Below, piece after piece: positions 24,298-33,109 of a stretch of DNA of 64,000 nucleotides; within the stretch, counting starts at the first letter, position 1; the number at the start of each line of letters is the position of its first letter. The notes beneath the pieces are model-generated. The model did no database searches. It saw only the letters and a list, made by a program, of their open reading frames with translations, and was not told the origin of the DNA. The translations under genes and the position numbers were made by a program. The DNA is from Agaricus subrufescens. Its lineage: Eukaryota; Basidiomycota; Agaricomycetes; Agaricales; Agaricaceae. The stretch is from positions 558,001-622,000 of the forward strand of contig CM057069.1 of assembly GCA_029945375.1 (NCBI GenBank), read 5' to 3'.

Positions 24298-25195
24298 GTA
24301 ATCAAAGCAAAAAAAAAAAAATGTATATGCTTCTTTTTACCTCTTTTTTTTTTGTTGCTCAGGGTCTGTCAACTACTTGGTTTCTCTTTTTAGTTTCTCG
24401 AGCGAGTTTCCGACTAGAATGTACGGCGCTTGTATCTTTTATGCCTTTTTTTTTTTGGTGTGTCTTATCTCTTTTTCATACCGCTGGGGATGGTTTAGTC
24501 TCAGGGCGATATTGTGACTTGGGGCTTTCCGCCTTTTTAAGCACTGTTTTCTTTTCTTTTTTTTTCTTTTGAACATTTTTTTTTTTTGACTCTTCTCGTG
24601 ACTTTACTGGTGGTCGTCTTTTTTTTTTTTTTCTCTAAATATTCTTTTTCTCTCTCTTTTTTTTGTACGAGTATACTATGAATGAAAGTCGTTTGTGAGT
24701 TCATATTCTGGAGATTTGTGATGCAATGTTTTGGTGGATGATGAGTGATTTTCGGGATCTTGGCGGGGGCAGGCTTTTTTGTGAGTAATGCGTCATGGTG
24801 TGTAAAGCTGGTGTCGGTCGTCGCCATAGACGGTCTCGAGTGAGGGTCTGGTATTAGGTCGGTAGGCGGGATAGCACAAAACGTCCTAAGCGTGTTGGCT
24901 CTAGCGGAATAATCACTTGAACCGATTCGGGTAGGAATCGTTGGAGGAAAACGGAATTCTAGGACGGCGTGTCCCATTGTTGGTGAGTATTTAGGTGGTT
25001 TAGTTACTTGAGATAGACCTAGGCGATTGGATTATGAGATTTAGAATTTTTTTAAGTTCTGGGTAGGGGGGGGGGTGTAATGTTTATTTCTATCATTTTA
25101 TCTGGTGCTGGTGAGAGAGATGGATCGGGGCGGTTGGTTGAGAAGGTGGGTTCGGTCCGCTGCCGACTGGGATTTTTAGATCGGCGGTGAAGAGA

Positions 25196-25226
25196 GGGGA
25201 GGGGGGAAAGAGGGGGGGGGATTGGG
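25196..25226 (+). other. Potential G-quadruplex
   Basis: Four G runs of 4, 6, 9 and 3 bases are separated by spacers of 1, 5 and 3 bases, which meets the usual G3+N1-7 rule. It lies in non-coding DNA between cbf1 and the transposon. Confidence 0.6.
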
Positions 25227-26412
25227 TTTGATGAGAAGAGGAGGTGGAAGGAGTAAACGTATGCATGCGTGCATGCATGTACAGGGTATGTGTGTAGTGT
25301 ATGTTAATGTGATGGAAAGAGAAAAAAAGCCGGAAATGACGATTTAATTTCAGCTTTTTTTTTTACTTTTTACTTTTTTACTTTTGGTCCTGTAGGAAAA
25401 CCCGGAGCCATGGCTCGGAGTTTTCACAGTTGAGTGCTACTACCACTAAACAAAGTGCACTCTCCCTTCTTTGTAGCTACCTGATTTGACGCAACTAGCG
25501 GAAAAAGTCTAGATTGAGTATATTAGGTTCAATGTGGCTTATGATCTATCAAAAGAGGTGGTGAGCGGGTGATGAAATCTCTCCCGAACACTGTACACTT
25601 ATATGTATACATGAATACATATATGTATGTGTGTGCCTGTGTATGTGTGTTCTTTCCCGGGGGGGGGAAGGGGCGTGTTTGATCGAAAAAGCGAGTAACT
25701 CGGAGTAGGCTATAAACAATATCCCTTCCCGTTTTGTTATATTAAAAAAAATGCCAGGCACAAGTAGTCCCCCTCGGGCTCGAGAGTCCGACGACGTGAC
25801 CATGACGAATGAGAATGAAAAACGCAAGTTTTCAATATGCCGGCGTGGCCCCCCCGGGGCAGAACCCACTCAACCAATATCGGCAAAAAAAGAGAAGAAA
25901 ATAAGGTAACTGATAGCTTATCTTGATGCTAAAAAATGACGCAAAAGTAGGCTTTGAGTTTTTATGAAATCATGATTCCGGGAAGGGGTGGTTTCTTTTT
26001 TTTTTTTGCCTCGCCTCGCCTCGCTTGAGGTCCGGTGATGAGAGTATAGAAAGAGATAGTAGCGGAGTAGAGGGGGAGGGGCGTTTTGATAGGGCTGATA
26101 CTAGTCGAGTGATATACTTGAGTGATTGATTAGAGGTACTCATAAAGGTTTAGGATGCGTTGTAAAATGTGGAGCTGGTATTTAGCGCTTTTGGCTTAGA
26201 GGCTATGGATTGTTGGAAGGAAAAAGTTTTCTTCTGATATATGACGTTCCTATTGTCTTGATACGCAAATAAGCTTCTTTACATAGTCCCGGTTATTTTA
26301 TGCGCCGTGGTGGGACGTATAGTGATAGGAAATAGAGCCATGCTCTGGGGTTTTTTTCATAGGTGGTATTACTTACTCGGAGATCTGAGATCGAGAGATT
26401 AAAAAAAAAACG

Positions 26413-26430
26413 CATCATCATCATCATTGG

Positions 26431-26462
<32 letters not shown>
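26413..26462 (+). repeat. (CAT)n microsatellite
   Basis: Near-perfect CAT/ATC repeats over about 50 bp, interrupted once by TTGG. It follows a ten-base A run. Confidence 0.85.
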
Positions 26463-26735
26463 ATACCACCACCATCATAGTATAAGCCACAATGAAATTG
26501 CTGTTTTCATTTGCGACTCGGAGAACGGATTTTAATTTACCGGGTTTTGTTTCTAAAGTGACGTTTTACGCTAGGTGATAGCGATTTCATTAGAACCGAA
26601 AGGAGACATAAATAACCCTCTGTTGTTCAATGCGTTCCGGGCCTTTGATGAGTGGGATCGTTGATCCTAGAGAGAGAGGGGGGGGGAACGGTTTGGTCTC
26701 GACAAGTGGGTAATAGATAATCCGCAATTCCAAGA

Positions 26736-26743
26736 GCTGCGGC
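26736..26743 (+). repeat. Left target-site duplication GCTGCGGC
   Basis: This 8-bp sequence directly precedes the left inverted repeat at 26744 and is repeated exactly at 27832-27839. Confidence 0.9.
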
Positions 26744-26932
26744 CAGGGGGCTGTCAGCCGAGCAATTCGCTAAATCAACTACCTGCAACGAGGTCCCCAT
26801 TTTTTTCCTAATTCGGAGTTCTCACGAAAACCCTGGTCACTCAAAATAACGCTTAGGTCACATCATGGTCACATTTCGGCTGCATTTCGGAGCAGATATA
26901 GAATTGATATAGATTGGGCTGATAGTATTTAT

Positions 26933-27256
26933 CTACGCTACATCAGAAATGATGTTTCTTGATGGTGGCTTTGAGGATGACTGGGTCTCCGATCTTTGCC
27001 GCTTTCCAATAAATTCTCCAATTTCGTCATCTAATCCAAACTGTAGGCAATCTTCAGAGACTCCAAGAGGCAAATCATCACTATCCGGTAGCTTAAAATG
27101 CTTCGTCAATGCTAATCGGTGTGTAGCCAATGTCTTTGGCTGAGTGGAAGCGAAAGGGATAGGTCTCCCAAAGAGATCCAGCAGACCACTGAACCCATTG
27201 GCCAGGACATTCGACCAAGGGCCTTCCATCAGACCTGAAAAGATGTTGTAGACCAA
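26933..27256 (-). pseudogene. Second, frame-shifted reading frame within the transposon
   Basis: This frame overlaps the end of the 27093-27509 frame in another phase. It contains FGRPIPFASTQPKTLATHR, which resembles FGFVKLPLTANPKTLESHR of the first frame, as if a finger unit had been duplicated and shifted. It continues with an acidic and Ser-rich tail. It may be the frameshifted continuation of the transposon protein or a decayed repeat of it. No start or splice site convincingly joins the two frames. Confidence 0.35.
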
Positions 27257-27509
27257 GGGTTTCTTCAGCTTTGGGAACTGGATCCAGGAGTCGAAATTGT
27301 TTAAAGGCTCGTTTCTCCTGCCGAGCCTTGCATGCTTTACGGTGAGACTCCAATGTCTTTGGGTTTGCTGTTAGCGGAAGCTTGACAAAACCAAAGCACA
27401 AATCACAAGTGACAATGTGCCGTTTACCTTCATATCGAGTGCGGAACTGTGTCCCATCCTGGAGCATGATAGTTGTGTCATCAAGAATGTGTTCCGATCG
27501 TGAGCCCAT
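27093..27509 (-). CDS. Transposon-borne protein with C2HC zinc-finger-like motif
   Basis: The 138-residue frame lies wholly inside the transposon and reads on the minus strand. It holds C35-x2-C38-x17-H56-x3-C60 within HIVTCDLCFGFVKL...ESHRKAC, a spacing reminiscent of BED-type or other transposase DNA-binding fingers. A basic stretch KARQEKRAFKQF follows. Further on, ECPGQWVQWSAGSLWETYPF recalls Cys/Trp-containing segments I associate with mushroom transposon proteins. No DDE/RNase H-like catalytic region is present. It could encode a stand-alone DNA-binding protein that competes for the element ends, or be a leftover of a deleted transposase. Whether it is expressed cannot be seen. Confidence 0.5.
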   Translation of the reverse strand: MGSRSEHILDDTTIMLQDGTQFRTRYEGKRHIVTCDLCFGFVKLPLTANPKTLESHRKACKARQEKRAFKQFRLLDPVPKAEETLGLQHLFRSDGRPLVECPGQWVQWSAGSLWETYPFRFHSAKDIGYTPISIDEAF

Positions 27510-27831
27510 CGATGGCGAGAGTGGTAACGACGAGGTGTATCATGATAAGATCTATTACAAATTATGTTTTACTGAGAATTTGCAGCGCATCCGGCAGGCA
27601 TGCAGAATGTCGGCGAGATTTGTTAAATCGTTATCGTCACCAGGCCTGTGATCAGACCATTCTGATATCACCGACGCCGTGACTGAGATTTTCCCAGTGT
27701 GATGTTCAGCGTGATTCTCAGCGTGATGATAGACATCTACAAGGGCCCCGTGAGAACTCCGAATTAGGAAAAAAATGGGGACCTCGTTGCAGGTAGTTGA
27801 TTTAGCGAATTGCTCGGCTGACAGCCCCCTG

Positions 27832-27839
27832 GCTGCGGC
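27832..27839 (+). repeat. Right target-site duplication GCTGCGGC
   Basis: Exact copy of 26736-26743 directly after the right end of the element at 27831. Confidence 0.9.
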
Positions 27840-29402
27840 GCAGCCTCGCGACGGGAAAATGGATATTAGTGAATTGATAGCTCGAGCGTCCTTTTGATTT
27901 CATGTTCGGGATGAAGAGAATGCATATCTATATATATAGTCTCGCGATTCGGACCGCCTTGGTGGATCAGGCGGCACTCGAGGTGAAAAAGGAAGTGCTA
28001 AGGTGTTTGTACCGGCAATTCCTCGTGGAAACGTTGTTTCTTAGGGGGAGAGTGCACATTGGAATGATGAGCACTGCTTTTTGAGCGAGTTTGGGATGCA
28101 TGGGCCAGGTGGGATACGCGTGGAAGGACGGCTGGTGAAGAGATGAATAATGGATGTGTTCCGAGTGGTGTTACCGCATCGATGGGGCACAGATCCGCCC
28201 GTTCCAGGTTCACAGGAGCCCGTGCGAGATGCTTTGTTGCGCTTAAAAAGGTACATGGGGTTTAAAAATAGCTTTGATGTGTGACGAGGAGATGGTCACA
28301 GACAGGTATGCAAGAGATTACGGCCGTTTTTCAATTGAGTTGAGGCCTATGGTAACGGGATTGGCAATAACCGATGGCGTTGAGAGTCGCGTGGAGGGGG
28401 TTGTGCAGAGATATCTCATCCGAGATGGTTTGGGTTCCAGCCGACATCGGAATCTATTATCGGGAAAAAAAAAATATGGTATCGAAAAGCACTGCTTTTG
28501 CAAAACTTCTAATTAAGATATCAGGAGATAGTGGAGTAACGGTGACGCAGTTTTCTCGTGTTTTTTTTTTTTCCATGGAGAAGGGTGATGATCTCATTCA
28601 GCGATTACCATGATCTTCTCTGGGACGGCATGACGGTCCTTGCCACCGGTGAAAAGGACTCTATACTGGTACTTGATGGGCCTGTTTTTAAAAACGTCTG
28701 TGCTTGGATGGGGGCTACATACAGTTGTGGGATGCCCTAGACTTTTGATTGATGATTGAACGGTGCCGATTGTCCCTGCTGGAATGTCGTTGAAGGATTC
28801 GGTGATCATAATGACGGCATCTTGATCAAACTGGGAGGGAGAGCAGGTCTAAACAAAAGGAGGACAGGGGAGATTGGAAATGGCCGGCTCACCATGGGGC
28901 TTGGCATTGTTTTGAAAGAGCGTGGAGGGCGGAACGGACGGGTATGGGACTTGGAGGCGAGTGGGGAGTTGCGAGGAGACAAGGGCAGACGCGGGATACT
29001 CCATATATTATACGCAGCGCGGGGAATTCAAACTCAGCTGGCTCGACTGCGCGGGCAGGGTTTCGAGCCAAAGGGAGCACTGGATACAGCCTCTTTGTTG
29101 GGCGGACAACATCAGCGACCAGGAGGGTCACGGTGACGTACTGCGTGACGGTCACGGAGCTGGAAACAAGCGTTGTGCGCGCCGAAGATAATCACGGCGT
29201 GGTGCGGTGGTGGACCGGGCAGCGGTCGTTCCAGGCCGCGATTGACCCGCGCAGGCGATTCCGGTTCCGATCACGAGAGGGCGCGGCCGGTTGCCAGGCG
29301 CCGGCCGAGAGCTGGCTGATTGTCCGCTCGTATTTGATGATGTCCTGCCCAGCCTCCTTCTGTCCGTGACTCCCTCGCCCCCCACCCCCCCCTCCGCGCG
29401 CC
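27840..29402. other. Intergenic: upstream region of the G-alpha gene
   Basis: About 1.6 kb. Several overlapping open frames appear on both strands in the GC-rich half (28750-29400), but none shows a family motif. Just before the start codon is a C-rich block (29372-29392). The direct repeat GGTCACGG occurs twice near 29130-29160. Confidence 0.45.
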
Positions 29403-31638
29403 ATGAGTCCCCAGCCCGACGACGACCCCCTCTCCCTCGCCATGCAGCCCCCGCCCGACGAGACCCCCGAGCAGCGCCAGCTCCGCGAGGCCGCAGAGGT
29501 CGAGGCCAAGCGGGTCAGCGACGAGATCGACGAGCAGATCAAGCGGGAGCGGGAAATCGAACGCAGGCGGCGGAAGCCTGTCAAGCTGCTTCTCTTAGGC
29601 GAGTCCTTCTTTCCCCTGCCGCCACCGCGTGTGCCCTTACTATCGCCCACAGGCCAAAGTGAAAGTGGAAAAACCGCCACCCTCAAAAGTGCGCCCGCCT
29701 CCTTCTTTTGCTCGCCCCTCTCGTGCTCATTTCCCCCCGACAGACTTCCAGCTGACGTATGCCAGACGCGAGTGGTCAGAAGAGCGGGCCTCGTGGCGCG
29801 CCGTCATCTTTCTCAATTTCGTCCGCAACGCCAACGAAGTCCTCGAACACATGATCGCAGAGATGGCCGATCTGCCCTACCCCCGCTATCCCGAGGACTC
29901 GTCAGAGGACCTCACCATCCGCCCCGCCAAAACCCTGCCCCCCCTCAAATTCAAAGAAAAGCACAAACAGCTCCGCATTCGCCTCGCTCCCCTACAGGAA
30001 GTTCAGCGCCATCTGGAGCAGCAGCTGGGAGCCGCCAGCACGGAGATCTACGCCTCCGTTCCCACATCAGCTGCCCCATTTGACGGCCAGGACCCTTCAG
30101 GTCGGCGGGCCCCTACAGAATTTTCCATAAACTCTTCGAATGGGTGGAAATCGGCCCTGGATAGATTTCGCAAAGGTCCCGGTAACCGCCCTGAAACCTC
30201 AAATGGCACCACCCGATCTTCAAAAGACTCTGAGGAGGAAATTGCAGAGGTTATCGCGAATTGTCGCGAGGATATCAAATCCCTCTGGGATGATCCAATA
30301 GTAAAAGAAGTTTTAAATCGTCGAAAAGCTCGTATCGAGGATGCCCCTGGATTGTAAGCGTCCCTGTCGACTCTTTTAACGGAGTTTACCCATTTCTCCT
30401 TTAGCTTTTTAAACGACACAGAACGAATAGCAGTCCAAAATTACATGCCCACAGACGATGACGTGATACGCGCCCGCCTGAGAACACTGGGTGTACAAGA
30501 GTACCGATTTATATTCGACCACGGTACGTACACGCCTAGGAATGTCCGAGGATTTCAATAACAGCTTCCAGGTCGGACTGTCGGGCAGGAGTGGAGGCTC
30601 TATGATGTCGGCGGAACTAGAAGCAGTGTTAGTGCCTTGCCCCTTCCTGATGATCTACTATCAACTCAAACCCTCCGCCTTTTTCCTCCCTCCGGAATAG
30701 CGGGCTGCATGGTATCCCTATTTTGATGATGGTAAGTCAACAACCACGCCTTGTCGTGTCACTCGCCGCTCAAGAGCTGCCATTTAGTGGATGCCATCAT
30801 ATTTTTAGCGTGAGCGTGGCTTGTTCTCGTCTCACCCTTGTCACTCACATATAATTTTTGCCGTCATAGACCGAGTAAGTGTTGCTCACTTACACACCGC
30901 CGCGCGTGCTCGTTTTAACTGTGTTGTTTTATTCGTGATACAGTATCCCCATTTGACGAGAAGCTGTCAGAAGACCGGCGGGTAAACCGGCTGGAAGACA
31001 GCTATCTGTTGTGGAAGTCTGTTTGCTCATGCAAGCTACTCGCACGGACACAAATCATCCTATGTCAGTAAGATGCTCATAACAGGAACACTTTTCTCTC
31101 ATCTCACGTTCTGTCTGGCAACGTTCTAAATTAAATGACTGACAGTCCTCAACAAATGCGACCTATTACAAGCTAAACTCCAACGGGGGGTACGAATCCG
31201 GGATTCAGTTCCTAGTTTTGGAGATAGGAAGAACGATCTTTCAACAGCGACACGATGTAAGAAATTAAAAATATCCACTGAAATGAAACATCTCTGATGA
31301 GCCATTTCTTTTTGCTCTTTGATCAGATTTTCAACAACATTTCAAGGAGATAGCGAGGCAGTACTCACCTGTACAACGACCCTTTTATGTTCATTTAACT
31401 TCTGTGATCGTACGTCTCTTCTGTTCTTCTTTTCCTTTTATGATCATTGATCTAGCTATTCGGGTTCCCAGGATACCAAATCTACGGCAGTGACACTAGG
31501 AGCTGGTGAGTCATTCTCTTCTTTTTTGGAGCGGCTTGGCTGTGTTTGTATGGCGAATAATGACTGACTGACCCCTTTCTCTCCTCAGTTGAGGAATCTA
31601 TACTAAGGGAACACCTTCGGCGAGCCGACCTGATGTGA
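29403..31638 (+). CDS. Divergent G protein alpha subunit with expanded helical domain
   Basis: Thirteen exons splice to 490 residues; borders are 29403-29598, 29653-29688, 29744-30353, 30405-30523, 30572-30627, 30701-30731, 30788-30809, 30870-30874, 30944-31063, 31146-31256, 31327-31409, 31472-31505 and 31589-31638. Motifs: P-loop LLLLGQSESGKT, FQLTYA, switch I DVIRARLRTLGV, switch II LYDVGGTRSSRAAW, LAPISPFDE, NKCD (NKCDLL), and a TCAT-like TSVID. The glutamine that speeds GTP hydrolysis (DVGGQRS) is threonine here. The N-terminus MSPQPDDD lacks the MGxxxS myristoylation signal and begins with a charged helix. The helical domain carries a long Pro/Ser-rich insertion, making it about 140 residues longer than standard subunits. 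Intron 1 has a GC donor and exon 8 is 5 nt. It probably belongs to the mushroom-specific divergent G-alpha group. Partners and pathway are unknown. Confidence 0.9.
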
Positions 31639-31910
31639 CCTTGTTTTTTATTATTTCACTTTTTTGCTATTTTTTTTGTTGTGATGTACTACTACTATAT
31701 CTCAGGGCCGGATGCTAGTTGTTATGATATATGGGATTTCTTTCATACTATTTTTCTTCGTTCATTCTTGTCCCTTTTTTGACCCACTTCTTTTTTTTGC
31801 TGTGATGTCTGTTTAGTGTTCGGGCCCCTTTTTAATGCCGTTTTCACCCTACTCCGTTTTGATCTTTTTTATGACATGGAACAGATTGATGGTGTTGAGG
31901 ATGTGGTATT

Positions 31911-31956
31911 GATGCTGATGATGCTGATGATGATGCTGATGCGGATGTTGATGATT
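31911..31956 (+). repeat. GATGCT/GAT imperfect microsatellite
   Basis: Runs of GATGCTGATGAT triplets with small variation, in the 3' intergenic region. Confidence 0.8.
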
Positions 31957-32050
31957 TAATTGTGTTGAACTGATGGGCGATGCAAAACCTGATGATGCTG
32001 ATGCTGAAAAGAACAAGAGATTGAAAGAGGCTATTAGTTGATTTATAGAA

Positions 32051-32078
32051 GATGAAGATGAAGATGAAGATGAAGATG
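32051..32078 (+). repeat. (GATGAA)n microsatellite
   Basis: Four to five tandem GATGAA hexamers following ATTTATAGAA. Confidence 0.85.
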
Positions 32079-32656
32079 GGGGTGGCGGGTTTGATGTAGA
32101 TGGGCCACAGGTAACTAAGACACAAGATCTTGCTTTTGGTTTTTTTTCTCCTTTCAAATTTCTTGGGTGAGAGAATAGTTCAAGAGGGCGAGAAAATTAT
32201 CTAATTCGAGTCGCTGTTTTTTTTTTTTTGGTAAACCACCCCAACCCTTTTTTTGGTTATTCATTATTCTGGACCTGTGGACCTGTCAAACTTCTTTGTG
32301 GAGTGGGGGAGCTGTTTTACTTCGAGTTGATTGGCTCCACGTTACTATCAGTTCTTCTGCTGTGTTTTTTTTTTTTTTAGTACTCTTAACTCCAAAGGTC
32401 AGGGACCAGAAGTGGGTTGCTTGCTCCTTTTTTGGATTTTTTGGATTTTTGGAGTTTTTTTGGGTCGCTGGCAACTCACTTTAATGCGTTTGTTTAAAAT
32501 AACCTTTTTCTAATTATGAATTTCTCTCAGTTGTATCCTTAGTGACTGGGTGTTTCTCTTTTGCGTGTGTGTGGTTTTTTTTGCTCTCTACGTACGTATG
32601 GAGAGGCTTCTGTAAGATTTCTTCTTTTCACTACTCTGATCTGGGCTTGGTCGGTC

Positions 32657-32680
32657 TATCTCTCTCTCTCTCTCTCTCTT
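32657..32680 (+). repeat. (TC)n dinucleotide repeat
   Basis: An uninterrupted CT run of about 24 bp followed by a T-rich stretch. Confidence 0.85.
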
Positions 32681-33109
32681 TTTTCTCTGTTTTTATTTAT
32701 TTGTGTTTCGCTGTTTCTTTGTATCTCTCGTCGTATGTTTGAATGGTTACTCATGTCTGTATGATAAAACGTTAATATTTTACTCTAATAACAGTACCTA
32801 TTGAACATAAAACGTACTCCTCGCTTATAGTTGGGTGCGATAAATATAAATTTATATCCCATTTAATTTGACCAAAGAACCCATTCTTTTAGAAAAGAAA
32901 AAGAATCTATCGAACTGTCTTTTCGTCCAGTGATAATAATACTCTATCATTCACCAACAAAAGAAACATATGTTAAAGAAAAAACTCCAGGGAAAGCAAA
33001 AAGAGTAACATAAATAACAATATTCGAAAACATATAAACTAAACTATCCCATTAAGGCATTCCGTTCCCCCCAAAAAGTAGTAGTAGTAGCAGTAAACCT
33101 GACCCAGTC

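Larger units (their letters stand above)
24298..26735. other. Gene-poor low-complexity tract downstream of cbf1
   Basis: About 2.4 kb with long poly-T and poly-A runs (24311-24665), G runs (25060-25225), a trinucleotide array (26413-26462) and no supported gene. The first few hundred bases should be the cbf1 3' untranslated region. Open frames here are short and of low complexity. Confidence 0.55.
26744..27831. mobile_element. Non-autonomous DNA transposon, 8-bp TSD, 83-bp perfect TIRs (hAT- or Zisupton/KDZ-like)
   Basis: The element is 1,088 bp. Its first 83 bases (26744-26826, beginning CAGGGGGCTGTCAGCC) are the exact reverse complement of its last 83 (27749-27831). Both ends are flanked by the identical octamer GCTGCGGC. 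An 8-bp duplication with CAGGG termini is typical of hAT elements; Zisupton/KDZ elements, common in mushrooms, also make 8-bp duplications. It has no room for a full transposase, so an autonomous relative elsewhere must have moved it. It carries a minus-strand frame (27093-27509) with a zinc-finger-like C2HC pattern but no catalytic core. Three GGTCAC copies lie inside the left end and three A-G-Y-GTGAT copies inside the right end. Identical ends and an intact duplication indicate recent insertion. Confidence 0.93.
31639..33109. other. Intergenic between convergent G-alpha and exchanger genes
   Basis: About 1.5 kb of T-rich sequence with microsatellites. It holds the 3' ends of two convergent genes. 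Open frames here are translations of repeats and I support no gene. Confidence 0.55.

Noticed and set aside
26293..26490. Methionine-rich minus-strand frame
   Set aside because: Pure translation of the CAT microsatellite.
24298..26735. Possible pheromone precursor or small secreted peptide genes
   Set aside because: I looked for CaaX-ended short frames and signal peptides and saw only low-complexity translations.
29192..29686. 164-codon minus-strand frame over the G-alpha 5' end
   Set aside because: Arg/Ser/Gly-rich reading of a GC-rich coding strand; no motif, and exon 1 of the G-alpha gene explains the DNA.
31844..32157. Overlapping Ser/His-rich frames
   Set aside because: Translations of GAT and GAA microsatellites in the intergenic region.
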